Below the pieces are notes generated by a model that was given only the letters and a program-made list of their open reading frames with translations, did no database searches and was not told the origin of the DNA. The position numbers were made by a program, and so were the translations under genes. Shown here piece by piece: positions 25,812-33,706 of a DNA stretch of 64,000 bases; the first letter of the stretch is position 1, and every line of letters begins with the position of its first letter. This stretch comes from Humibacter sp. RRB41 (GTDB lineage Bacteria; Actinomycetota; Actinomycetes; Actinomycetales; Microbacteriaceae): assembly GCF_022761015.1 (NCBI RefSeq), contig NZ_JAKWJQ010000005.1:62001-126000 (forward strand), in the 5' to 3' direction.

Positions 25812-25897
25812 CTAGAAGGTCCTTGTCGTTGAGCCGGAGGATGCCGTTGCTGCTGCGCTGGTCGCTGCCGCGCTGTTCGCCACTGGGCTGTATTCGT

Positions 25898-27469
25898 TTA
25901 CTGCACCGAGCGAAGGGCTTCGGCCGGACGCAGGCGCGAGGCACGCCATCCGCCGATCGCACCTGCGAGCAGGCCGCCGACGATGGCCAGGCCAACGGCG
26001 ATGACGATGATCCAGACCGTGATCGGTGCGCTGAGGTCGACCTGAGTGGTCGCGGAACTCGCTGCGGAGCGTGCGGCGCCGCCGAATCCGGTTCCACCTG
26101 TTGCACCGGCACCGCCGAAGCCACCGCCGGTGCCGCCGGTAGGTGCAGCACTGCCGCCACCTGCGCCGCCGCCGAACGCGCGGCGGGCTCCGTCGGCCAG
26201 TGCGCCGCCGATTCCGCCGCTCGATACGCCGCCCGTGAGCGTGGGGGAGACGACGTTGACGATGAACACGCCGGCCAGTCCGACCACGACTCCGACGACG
26301 CCGCCGATCACGCCCTGCACCACCGACTCGCCTGCGACCTGGCCGACGATGCGGCCGTTCGACCAGCCGATCGCCTTCAGGGTGCCGAACTCGCGGGTGC
26401 GGCGGGTCACGCCCGAGATGGTGAAGAGGATGGCGATGAGGAAGGCCGCTGCGAGAACGATGACCGAGAGCCACGTGCCGAGGTTCGACACCAGCTGGCT
26501 TGCACTGCCGAGCGATCCGGAGACGCTCGACGCGAGGTCGGCCTGCGTCGAGACGGTGGCCTTCGGCAGCGTCTTCTGCAGGGATGCCTTGAGACCGTCG
26601 ACGTCGCTCGCCGAGTTCGCCGACACGTAGATCGTGGTGACCTTGTTCGCCTCACTGGAGAGGGTCTGTGCCACGTCGAGCGGAATGTAGACGTTCGATG
26701 CTGTCGCGGAATCGGATCCGGTCGGCTTCACCGTTCCGACGATCGTGAAGTCCTTGCCGCCGATGTTGAGGGTTCCGCCGACGGAGAGGCTCTTGGACTT
26801 CGCATAACTGGCGTCGAGCACCGCGACCTTGTCGCCCTTGTCGCTCGACGTCAGGGTGCGTCCCTTGGCGAGTGCGGTGGATGCGATCGGTCCGACCGCT
26901 TTGCCGCCCGGCGTGATGCCCATGACACTGAACGAGTTCACCGAGAACGAGCTGCCGCCGGTTCCGCCGGACTGCGTCGACTTGCCGCCCTGGGCATCCC
27001 GACCGCCCTGCTGGCCCTGGCTGAAGTCCGGCAGCGTGCCGCTGAAGCTGGTATTGGTGAGCGAGAGAACGGCGGATGCACCCGTGACGCCGCTCGTGGC
27101 CTCCACCTTGGCCAGTGCCGAGTCGGCCAGCGTGTTGGTGCCGAATCCGACGGAGAGCCGCGACGAGTCGACCTTGCGGGACGTGCCGGATTTTGTGCCG
27201 TCGTTGCCGCCGAAGGCGAAGCGCTGGCCGCCCTGTCCACCGGCAGCGTCGCCACCGGTCGTGGTCGGCGCACTCACGGGCTGTGTGACTGTGATGTCGG
27301 TACCGACTCCGTAGACGGACTGCAGCACCTCGGCTTGCGCGTTCTTGACGCCGGCCGCGACCGAGTTGACGATGATGACGAGGGCGATGGCCAACGCCAT
27401 GCCGATGGCGATGATGATGGTCTGTCTGCGGCGGCCGAGAAGCTCGCGGCGCAGGTAGGTTCCGAACAT
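25898..27469 (-). CDS. FtsX/MacB-like ABC permease with Gly-rich insert
   Basis: A 523-residue permease. One membrane helix near residues 17-40 is followed by an extracytoplasmic MacB-core-like domain (about 45-330) and then three helices (about 332-355, 385-412, 484-506), ending in the usual GWRASRLRPAEALRSVQ. The extracytoplasmic part has Gly/Gln-rich stretches near residues 73-90 and 150-180. Between the last two helices, where MacB proteins have a short loop, there is a 61-residue Gly/Ala-rich insert (residues about 413-473, encoded by 26051-26233). It works with the ATPase encoded just downstream. A start at the ATG of 27469 follows AAGGAGC. Confidence 0.9.
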   Translation of the reverse strand: MFGTYLRRELLGRRRQTIIIAIGMALAIALVIIVNSVAAGVKNAQAEVLQSVYGVGTDITVTQPVSAPTTTGGDAAGGQGGQRFAFGGNDGTKSGTSRKVDSSRLSVGFGTNTLADSALAKVEATSGVTGASAVLSLTNTSFSGTLPDFSQGQQGGRDAQGGKSTQSGGTGGSSFSVNSFSVMGITPGGKAVGPIASTALAKGRTLTSSDKGDKVAVLDASYAKSKSLSVGGTLNIGGKDFTIVGTVKPTGSDSATASNVYIPLDVAQTLSSEANKVTTIYVSANSASDVDGLKASLQKTLPKATVSTQADLASSVSGSLGSASQLVSNLGTWLSVIVLAAAFLIAILFTISGVTRRTREFGTLKAIGWSNGRIVGQVAGESVVQGVIGGVVGVVVGLAGVFIVNVVSPTLTGGVSSGGIGGALADGARRAFGGGAGGGSAAPTGGTGGGFGGAGATGGTGFGGAARSAASSATTQVDLSAPITVWIIVIAVGLAIVGGLLAGAIGGWRASRLRPAEALRSVQ

Positions 27470-27665
27470 GGGGCTCCTTGGGTGAGGTCGATGAAAAGGT
27501 AGGCATCCGTGTTAGGCCGCTGCTATGGCGATCTTGTGAGTTGGCCTTGTGAAATCAAGTCGTGACGTTCGGCGATATCGCGGCTGAAATCGCACCCTGA
27601 CCGCGCGGATTGCTGTCTCTCAGAATTCGCATAAGTTCCGCACAGCCGCTTCGGACCGCGCTTCC

Positions 27666-27677
27666 GATAATGGGTAT
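27666..27677 (+). promoter_or_regulatory. -10 box for a probably leaderless two-component transcript
   Basis: GATAAT (27666-27671) is followed by six bases and then the response-regulator ATG at 27678, where transcription would be expected to begin. No ribosome-binding site is present. A matching -35 is weak. Confidence 0.45.
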
Positions 27678-28436
27678 ATGTCCAGCACCCCGACCGAGCG
27701 CACCCAGACCCGTCCGCTGGCGGCGCCGTTGCACCACGCAGACGGCTCGCCGATCCGCATTCTCGTCGTCGACGACGAGCACACCCTCACCGACCTTCTG
27801 CAGATGGCACTGCGTTACGAGGGCTGGGAGGTGAAAACCGCTGCGACGGGCCATCAAGCGTTGACCGCCGCCCGCGAGTTCAATCCCGACGCCGTCGTGC
27901 TCGACATGATGCTGCCCGACATCGACGGGCTGCAGGTGATGGGCAGGATGCGCGAGAGCGGCGGCGAGACCCCCGTGCTGTTCCTCACGGCGAAGGACTC
28001 GCTCGACGACCGCATCGCCGGCCTCACCGCCGGGGGCGACGACTACGTCACCAAGCCGTTCAGCCTCGAAGAACTGGTCGCCAGGCTGCGCTCGCTGCTG
28101 CGTCGCTCCCGCGCGCTGATCGCTGACACCCAGGATCCGCGCATCGTCGTCGGCGACCTCGTGCTCGACGAGGACTCATACGAGGTGACGCGAGCCGGCG
28201 AGCCGATCTCGCTCACCGCCACCGAGTTCGAGCTGCTGCGCTACCTGATGCGCAACCCGCGTCGTGTGCTCTCGAAGGCGCAGATTCTCGACCGGGTGTG
28301 GAGCTACGACTTCGGAGGAACCTCCAGTGTCGTCGAGCTGTACATCTCCTACCTGCGCAAGAAGATCGACGCAGGCCGCCCCCCGATGATCCACACCGTG
28401 CGCGGCGCCGGCTACATGGTCAAAACGGCGGAGTGA
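27678..28436 (+). CDS. OmpR-family response regulator
   Basis: A 252-residue regulator. Residues about 27-140 form the receiver domain with the acidic pair Asp32-Asp33, phospho-acceptor Asp76 in VVLDMMLPDIDG and the Lys in VTKPFSLEEL. Residues about 155-250 form the winged-helix DNA-binding domain (SLTATEFELLRYLMRNPRRVLSK, DRVWSYDFGG, YISYLRKKID). It closely resembles actinobacterial TcrA/PrrA-type regulators. It is transcribed with the histidine kinase 38 bases downstream and divergently from the MacB-like pair, which it most likely controls. A 25-residue N-terminal extension precedes the receiver domain. Confidence 0.95.
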   Translation: MSSTPTERTQTRPLAAPLHHADGSPIRILVVDDEHTLTDLLQMALRYEGWEVKTAATGHQALTAAREFNPDAVVLDMMLPDIDGLQVMGRMRESGGETPVLFLTAKDSLDDRIAGLTAGGDDYVTKPFSLEELVARLRSLLRRSRALIADTQDPRIVVGDLVLDEDSYEVTRAGEPISLTATEFELLRYLMRNPRRVLSKAQILDRVWSYDFGGTSSVVELYISYLRKKIDAGRPPMIHTVRGAGYMVKTAE

Positions 28437-28473
28437 CCGTAGACCAGACCATCCCTTTGAGAGGAACACGATC

Positions 28474-30180
28474 GTGAGCACGGCCAGCGCCGCGCCGGAT
28501 GCCGGCACGGACCGGACGCGCACGCCACGCTCAGAAACGCCGTCGGGCCGCCGGCACTGGTGGTCGTGGCGGCACATGACGTTGCGCACCCGGCTGGTGC
28601 TCGCCGTGGTGGCGCTCGTTGCGGTGTTGGGCGTCATCATCAGCCTGGTCAGCGCCTTGTTCCTGCAGCAATACCTGGTCGGTCAACTCGACAAGCAGTT
28701 GAACAGCGCCGCGGAGCGCGGTTACATGGTTGCCGTGCAGACTCTAGGGTCGGGGTCGATCACGACCGCGCAGTTGGCCGGCGCCGTCGGGCGGGCATCC
28801 GGTCTTCCTCCGGGCACTGTCGTGTCGGTAGTCACCTCTGCAGGGCAGATGCAGACCTTCTCGCTGAACAACGATCCGAACGCGACACAACGCACCATCA
28901 CCGACGCTGAGAACTCGAAGATCGCCGCTGTGCCGGTCGGAGGGTATCCGACAGATGTGGACTTCGGCACAGCTCTCGGTCAATATCGTTTCGTCGCGGT
29001 GGAGCTGCCGCAATCGGCGGAGCTTCTCGTCGGTCTTCCTCTGTCGACAGTGACATCGACGACGGCGCAACTGCTGACCATCATCCTGGCGGTGACGCTG
29101 GTGGGCATCGTCATCGCGGGCGGCATCGGCCTGCTCATCGTCGTGCTCTCGCTGCGCCCGCTGGAACGCATGGCGGGCACCGCGACCGAGGTGTCCCGCC
29201 TGCCGCTCGATCGGGGCGAGGTGGCGCTCGCAGTGCGAGTTCCGGAGAAGGACACCGACCCGCACACCGAGGTGGGCAGGCTGGGAGCGGCGTTCAATCA
29301 CATGCTCGGCCACGTGTCATCCGCTCTGACGGCCAGACAGGCGAGCGAGAACAAGGTGCGGCAGTTCGTGGCGGATGCCTCGCACGAGCTGCGAACGCCG
29401 CTCGCCTCGATCCGCGGTTACGCGGAACTCACGCGTCGTGCCCCTGAGACGCTGCCAGAGGATGCCGTGCGCTCGCTCGGTCGCATCGAATCCGAGGCCG
29501 AGCGGATGACCGGCCTGGTCGAAGACCTGCTGTTGCTCGCCCGGCTCGACGAGGGCCGCGAACTCGACCATGATCCGGTCGACCTGTCGCGCCTCGTGAT
29601 CGACACCGTCTCTGATGCTCACGCGGCCGGCCGCGACCACGTGTGGAAGATGGATCTGCCGTCGCGACCGGTCATCGTCGACGGCGATGAGCCGCGACTT
29701 CACGAGGTGATCGCCAACCTGCTGACGAATGCCAGGGTGCACACGCCGGAGGGCACGACGGTGACCTCCGAACTCGGCGTCGACGGCGATGACGCGGTGA
29801 TCGTGGTGGCCGACGACGGGCCCGGCATCCCTGACGATCTGCAGCCTCTTCTCTTCGAGCGTTTCGCCAGGGGAGACTCGTCGCGTTCCCGCCACACCGG
29901 ATCGACCGGTCTCGGCCTCGCTATCGTGCAGGCCGTGGTCGTCGCGCACGGCGGGAGCGTCGAAGTGGACAGCGAGCCGGGCAGCACGAGGTTCATCGTT
30001 CGGCTGCCGCTGGTGAAACCGGATGAGGCGGACGACGTCGAGGAGCCGGAGATCGACGAGGTTGGGACGGTCGCGTCGCAGGCCGGGCAGCTCGAGGCTG
30101 ACGAGCCTGCGGAGAATGCCAGTACACAGGCCGGAGCACAGTCCGAGAAGCCCGAGTCCGCGGCGCCAGTGCCAGACTGA
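28474..30180 (+). CDS. Sensor histidine kinase (HAMP-containing)
   Basis: A 568-residue membrane kinase. Two membrane helices (about residues 35-65 and 195-225) bracket an extracellular sensor of about 130 residues. A HAMP domain follows (LRPLERMAGTATEVSRLPL). Dimerisation and phospho-acceptor His is in FVADASHELRTPLASIRGYAEL, and the ATPase domain shows NLLTNARVHTPEGT (N box), DDGPGIPDD (G1) and GSTGLGLAIVQAVVVAHGG (G2). The last 50 or so residues are acidic and low-complexity. The GTG start at 28474 has GAGAGGA upstream. It phosphorylates the response regulator encoded just before it; the signal is unknown. Confidence 0.95.
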   Translation: MSTASAAPDAGTDRTRTPRSETPSGRRHWWSWRHMTLRTRLVLAVVALVAVLGVIISLVSALFLQQYLVGQLDKQLNSAAERGYMVAVQTLGSGSITTAQLAGAVGRASGLPPGTVVSVVTSAGQMQTFSLNNDPNATQRTITDAENSKIAAVPVGGYPTDVDFGTALGQYRFVAVELPQSAELLVGLPLSTVTSTTAQLLTIILAVTLVGIVIAGGIGLLIVVLSLRPLERMAGTATEVSRLPLDRGEVALAVRVPEKDTDPHTEVGRLGAAFNHMLGHVSSALTARQASENKVRQFVADASHELRTPLASIRGYAELTRRAPETLPEDAVRSLGRIESEAERMTGLVEDLLLLARLDEGRELDHDPVDLSRLVIDTVSDAHAAGRDHVWKMDLPSRPVIVDGDEPRLHEVIANLLTNARVHTPEGTTVTSELGVDGDDAVIVVADDGPGIPDDLQPLLFERFARGDSSRSRHTGSTGLGLAIVQAVVVAHGGSVEVDSEPGSTRFIVRLPLVKPDEADDVEEPEIDEVGTVASQAGQLEADEPAENASTQAGAQSEKPESAAPVPD

Positions 30181-30185
30181 CCTTC

Positions 30186-31031
30186 ATGCGAATCGCTCTC
30201 ACAGGTGGATCAGGAAAGCTCGGACGCACCGCGGTGCGGGTTCTGCGAGAGGCAGGGCACGACGTCACGTCCTTCGATGTGGCGGGCATCCGTGGGCCCG
30301 GTTTTCTGCAGCTTGAGCTGACCGACTACGGACAGGTGGTGGACGCTCTCGCGGGCGTGCACGAGGGCGCCAGGCAGTCGGGGTACGACGCGATCGTGCA
30401 CCTCGGCGCGATCCCGGCGCCGGGCATCCGCAGCGACGTCGCCACGTTCGAGAACAACATCTTGAGCACCTACCACGTGTTCCAGGCGGCCAGAACGTTG
30501 GGCATCCGCAACATCGTCTACGCGTCGAGCGAGACCGTGCTCGGACTGCCCTTCGACGAGGATCCGCCCTACCTGCCGATCGACGAGGAGTACGCGGCCC
30601 GCCCCGAGTCGACGTATTCCCTGGTAAAGCACCTCGAGGAGCAGATGGCCACCCAGTTCACTCGGTGGGACCCGACGTTGAAGATCGTGGGCTTCCGCTT
30701 CTCGAACGTGATGGACCCCGAGGACTACGCAGCGTTCCCCGGCTACGACGTCGACACGAAGAACCGGCGGTGGAACGCGTGGGGTTACATCGACGCGCGC
30801 GACGGATCGCAGGCGATCCTGAAGGCGCTGGAGTGGGGCGGCACGGGCTTCGAGGCGTTCATCATCGCGGCGGCCGACACGGTGTCAGACCGTCCGAACG
30901 CCGAGCTGGCTGCGGCGGAGTTTCCGAACGTGCCTGTCAAGGGCGAACTCGGCGAGCACGACACACTGCTTTCGATCGGCAAGGCTCGGCGCGTGCTGGG
31001 GTACGACCCGCAGCATTCGTGGCGGGGCTAA
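30186..31031 (+). CDS. NAD-dependent epimerase/dehydratase family protein
   Basis: A 281-residue extended short-chain dehydrogenase. ALTGGSGKLGRTAVRVLREAGHDV is the NAD-binding loop, IVYASSETVLGL the serine segment, and STYSLVKHLEEQ the Tyr-x-x-x-Lys catalytic pair. Such proteins epimerise, dehydrate or oxidise nucleotide sugars or uronates; the specific substrate is not evident. It starts only six bases after the kinase stop and may share its transcript, although a functional link with the two-component system is not obvious. The next gene is convergent. Confidence 0.85.
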   Translation: MRIALTGGSGKLGRTAVRVLREAGHDVTSFDVAGIRGPGFLQLELTDYGQVVDALAGVHEGARQSGYDAIVHLGAIPAPGIRSDVATFENNILSTYHVFQAARTLGIRNIVYASSETVLGLPFDEDPPYLPIDEEYAARPESTYSLVKHLEEQMATQFTRWDPTLKIVGFRFSNVMDPEDYAAFPGYDVDTKNRRWNAWGYIDARDGSQAILKALEWGGTGFEAFIIAAADTVSDRPNAELAAAEFPNVPVKGELGEHDTLLSIGKARRVLGYDPQHSWRG

Positions 31032-31054
31032 GGGCGCACACCCCACACGTCTAG

Positions 31055-31558
31055 TCACATCTCGTTCAGACGGCGCAGCAGGCCGGCGAACAGGGTGACG
31101 TCGTCGACGCTCCAGTCGGCGAAGCCGTCGCGCAGCTCCTGACGGGTGCGCGAGCCGATGGCCTCCCAGCCACGACGCGCCTCGTCGGTGATCGCGAAGT
31201 AGGTCGCACGGCGATCTGCCGGATCCTGCTCACGTCGCAGCATTCCGAGTTGTTCGAGATGGGATGCCTGTCTGCTCACAAGGCTCTTGTCCGCATACAG
31301 CTCGTCGGCCAGCGCCCCAGCATGCAGCGGGCCCTTGCGGGCCAGCACGCCGAGCATGAGGTACCCGAACGGCTGTATCTGCGGGTGCAGTTCGAGTGAC
31401 TGCGCGCGCATCCTGTTGCGCAGCTTCACGAACATCGCCGCGAACTCCTGCTCGACGGCGGCGATCGCGCCGTCGGCGTCCCCGCAACCAAGCCCCGATG
31501 GGGCCGATTCGCCGGGGGAGTCGACGGCGCGATCGCTCTCGGTCATGCTGCGCATCAT
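31055..31558 (-). CDS. MarR family transcriptional regulator
   Basis: A 167-residue winged-helix protein. The DNA-binding region (about residues 60-130) reads GYLMLGVLARKGPLHAGALADELYADKSLVSRQASHLEQLGMLRREQDPADRRATYFAIT, the normal MarR pattern including the DPADRR wing. The acidic N-terminus of about 30 residues is variable, and starts at 31558, 31555 or 31546 are possible. It lies between the epimerase gene and the rplJ promoter region, with no obvious target operon beside it, so its regulon cannot be read from context. Confidence 0.88.
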   Translation of the reverse strand: MMRSMTESDRAVDSPGESAPSGLGCGDADGAIAAVEQEFAAMFVKLRNRMRAQSLELHPQIQPFGYLMLGVLARKGPLHAGALADELYADKSLVSRQASHLEQLGMLRREQDPADRRATYFAITDEARRGWEAIGSRTRQELRDGFADWSVDDVTLFAGLLRRLNEM

Positions 31559-31638
31559 AGCGACGGGGGTTCGCCGGTTTCTGTGGCTCGGATGCCGGAC
31601 GCCGGGCGCGAGCGCGGCCGGCGACGGGGATGCCCGAT

Positions 31639-31667
31639 TTGGGCATCAGGGAGACGTCGCGTATTCT
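31639..31667 (+). promoter_or_regulatory. rplJL promoter
   Basis: TTGGGC (31639-31644) and TATTCT (31662-31667) are separated by 17 bases and lie upstream of the L10 leader. Transcription should start near 31674. Confidence 0.6.
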
Positions 31668-31673
31668 TGACGG

Positions 31674-31846
31674 AGCCAAAGACCGCCGGTCGTCGGCGTG
31701 CCCGCGCAAGCAGGCATCCGATCGAAGGTTCTCCTACAGGGTGCAAGCCCGGTTCGAGACGGCCCGCGCAGGTGAAGAGATCTCCTCCGTTCGACTCGTC
31801 GAGCGGAATCCCGAGCTCCGAGCCTGTGCGCCGGAGCTTTTTTCTT
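31674..31846 (+). ncRNA. L10 leader with intrinsic attenuator upstream of rplJ
   Basis: The 5' leader of the rplJ-rplL mRNA. It includes GACCGCCGGTCG and GAAGGTTCTCC segments expected of the ribosomal L10 leader, where the L10-(L12)4 complex binds. It ends in a hairpin of AGCTCCG (31814-31820) and CGGAGCT (31832-31838) followed by TTTTTTCTTT, a textbook terminator inside an untranslated leader. The rplJ ATG follows 71 bases later. The frame stays open through the leader, but the structure and the position of the ribosome-binding site show it is not coding. The leader identification is by memory of the family, not by a covariance search. Confidence 0.75.
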
Positions 31847-31917
31847 TGCCCCGGATGCCGGTGGTCGATGGCGACGCGAGGCAGCCGTCTCGCGTTTCAT
31901 ACGTAAGAGGAGTGGCC

Positions 31918-32433
31918 ATGGCGAACAAGGAAGCCACGGTTGCCGAGCTTGAAGAGAAGTTTCAGAGCTCGACTGCCGTTCTGCTGACCGAGTACCGCGG
32001 TCTGTCTGTTGCGAAGCTCAAAGAGCTCCGCAGGTCTATCAGTGCAGACGCGACCTACGCCGTGGTGAAGAACACGCTGACCAAGATCGCGGCGAACAAC
32101 GCCGGCATCTCGGCGTTCGACGACCAGCTCGCCGGACCGTCCGCGATCGCCTTCGTGCACGGTGACCCCGTGAACGTCGCCAAGGGTCTGCGCGACTTCG
32201 CCAAGGCGAACCCTCTTCTCGTGGTCAAGGGCGGGTACTTCGACGGTTCCGCCCTTTCCGCCGAAGAGGTAGGCAAGCTCGCCGACCTCGAGTCCCGTGA
32301 GGTGCTGCTGGCCAAGCTGGCCGGTGCCTTCAAGGCCTCGCTGTTCGGAGCCGCATATCTGTTCAACGCACCGCTGTCGCAGGCCGTTCGCACGGTCGAC
32401 GCGCTGCGCCAGAAGCAGGAGTCCGCAGCGTAG
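31918..32433 (+). CDS. rplJ: 50S ribosomal protein L10
   Basis: A 171-residue L10, base of the L7/L12 stalk. [41 protein letters not shown] and [17 protein letters not shown] are diagnostic. The start is the ATG at 31918 after AGAGGAG; the longer open frame upstream is the regulatory leader. It is co-transcribed with rplL, 67 bases downstream. L10 in complex with L12 represses this operon by binding the leader. Confidence 0.98.
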   Translation: MANKEATVAELEEKFQSSTAVLLTEYRGLSVAKLKELRRSISADATYAVVKNTLTKIAANNAGISAFDDQLAGPSAIAFVHGDPVNVAKGLRDFAKANPLLVVKGGYFDGSALSAEEVGKLADLESREVLLAKLAGAFKASLFGAAYLFNAPLSQAVRTVDALRQKQESAA

Positions 32434-32500
32434 GCATCCGCTCCCCTAACGGGGCCGGATGCTCGTCGCGGTGAGTTACTACAACCAAGGAGAAGAAACA

Positions 32501-32896
32501 ATGGCTGCAAAGCTGTCCACCGAGGAGCTGCTCGAGCAGTTCAAGGGTCTGACGCTCATCGAGCTGTCGGAGTTCGTCAAGGCGTTCGAGGAGACCTTCG
32601 AGGTCACCGCCGCCGCTCCCGTCGCCGTGGCCGCTGCCCCGGCCGCCGGTGGCGCGGGTGCCGGTGCCGAAGAGGCCGAGGAGAAGGACGCATTCGACGT
32701 CATCCTCGAGGCCGCTGGCGAGAAGAAGATCCAGGTCATCAAGGTCGTGCGCGAGCTGACCTCGCTCGGCCTGGGCGAGGCGAAGGCCGTCGTCGACGGC
32801 GCTCCGAAGGCCGTGCTCGAGGGTGCGAACAAGGAGACCGCCGAGAAGGCGAAGGCGTCCCTCGAAGACGCTGGCGCGACCGTCACGCTCAAGTAG
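32501..32896 (+). CDS. rplL: 50S ribosomal protein L7/L12
   Basis: A 131-residue L7/L12, present in several copies on the ribosome and recruiting translation GTPases. The N-terminal dimerisation helix ([27 protein letters not shown]), an Ala/Gly/Pro-rich hinge (about residues 40-60) and the C-terminal domain ([36 protein letters not shown]) are all intact. The start is the ATG at 32501 with AAGGAG seven to twelve bases upstream. It ends the operon, followed by a strong terminator. Confidence 0.98.
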   Translation: MAAKLSTEELLEQFKGLTLIELSEFVKAFEETFEVTAAAPVAVAAAPAAGGAGAGAEEAEEKDAFDVILEAAGEKKIQVIKVVRELTSLGLGEAKAVVDGAPKAVLEGANKETAEKAKASLEDAGATVTLK

Positions 32897-32958
32897 TTCC
32901 CGCCCCGGTAGGGGCACAGCGTTCGCGGTCGCGTTTCACGCGCCGCGGGACGAAAGTC

Positions 32959-32995
32959 GAAGGGCGCCATCCCGCACGGGGTGGCGCCCTTCGTC
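32959..32995 (+). terminator. rplJL terminator
   Basis: A 15-bp stem (GAAGGGCGCCATCCC at 32959-32973 with 32978-32992, one G-T pair) with a 4-base loop, followed by GTCGT. It lies 63 bases after the rplL stop. Confidence 0.85.
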
Positions 32996-33023
32996 GTCTG
33001 CGGGGACAGTCCAACCGGGCATG

Positions 33024-33103
33024 CCGGATGTCGGAGATTTGCGATGCGGCCCGGCGTGTTCCGAGCGGATGCCCGCATGTCGCGGTGAATCTCCGATATC
33101 CAG
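33024..33103. repeat. Imperfect intergenic inverted repeat, 16-bp arms
   Basis: CCGGATGTCGGAGATT (33024-33039) and the reverse complement of 33088-33103 match at 14 of 16 positions around a 48-base interior that itself pairs partly (GATGCGG, CCGCATG). It lies between the rplL terminator and the MarR promoter. Confidence 0.6.
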
Positions 33104-33162
33104 CACGGCGGACGGGGGGTGCCCGAAGGTAACGCAGCGGCACAGTGCGGGACTCGGGTTGC

Positions 33163-33194
33163 GTATATATAGCCTGGCTATATATACTGGAGAC
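33163..33194 (+). promoter_or_regulatory. MarR operator, 25-bp palindrome over the promoter
   Basis: GTATATATAGCC (33163-33174), a central T, then GGCTATATATAC (33176-33187) are exact 12-bp arms. A -10-like TATACT (33183-33188) overlaps the right arm, seven bases before the MarR ATG. Binding here would block its own promoter. The transcript would be leaderless or nearly so. Confidence 0.8.
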
Positions 33195-33695
33195 ATGCTT
33201 ACCGAACCGATCTCCCTTCCTGTGCGGGGCGATGCGGACGTCGACCTCGACCTGCACTTCATCCTGTCGGACATCGTGCAGCTCTCCGGTCGCGTGACCC
33301 GCCTGGCCCACCGCGTCACCCAGGGCCCTGAGGGCCCCGCAACCTGGCGCACGCTCGCCGTGCTGCAGCAGTCCGGGCCGATGCGCCTCGGCGAACTCGC
33401 TGCGATGAGCCAGGTCGCCCAGCCGACCATGACGAAGATCGTGGCCGGACTCGTCGAGCGCGAGTGGGTCAAGCGCATCGCGGATGCCGACGACGCCAGA
33501 GCCTGGCAGATCGGGCTGTCGGCCAAGGGCATCCTGAAACTCACCGAGTGGCGCGCCAACCTCGCGACCGCGCTCATGCCGCTCTTCGAGGACCTCACAG
33601 AGGACGATCGCCGCACGGTTCGCACGGCGATCGACATTCTGCGCCCCCGCATCGATCTAGGTACCACGGCCATCCCCGTGGCAGGAAAGGACTGA
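33195..33695 (+). CDS. MarR family transcriptional regulator (autoregulating)
   Basis: A 166-residue winged-helix regulator. The DNA-binding core (about residues 55-115) contains RTLAVLQQSGPMRLGELAAMSQVAQPTMTKIVAGLVEREWVKRIADADDARAWQIGLSAKG. The ATG at 33195 has GGAG only two bases away and a -10 box just before it. It is followed after 11 bases by an MFS gene on the same strand, and a 25-bp palindrome covers the shared promoter. This is the standard MarR-efflux pump layout: the regulator represses the pair until a small lipophilic compound binds. Confidence 0.92.
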   Translation: MLTEPISLPVRGDADVDLDLHFILSDIVQLSGRVTRLAHRVTQGPEGPATWRTLAVLQQSGPMRLGELAAMSQVAQPTMTKIVAGLVEREWVKRIADADDARAWQIGLSAKGILKLTEWRANLATALMPLFEDLTEDDRRTVRTAIDILRPRIDLGTTAIPVAGKD

Positions 33696-33706
33696 CGAAC
33701 CCCCGC

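Noticed and set aside
25823-27502. A 559-codon plus-strand frame antisense to the MacB-like permease.
   Set aside because: The minus-strand frame has the FtsX/MacB helices and C-terminal motif; the plus-strand translation is low-complexity.
31630-31917. Upstream extension of rplJ by 96 codons.
   Set aside because: The segment contains the promoter, the L10 leader and a terminator hairpin, and the L10 N-terminus ([11 protein letters not shown]) starts at 31918 after AGAGGAG.
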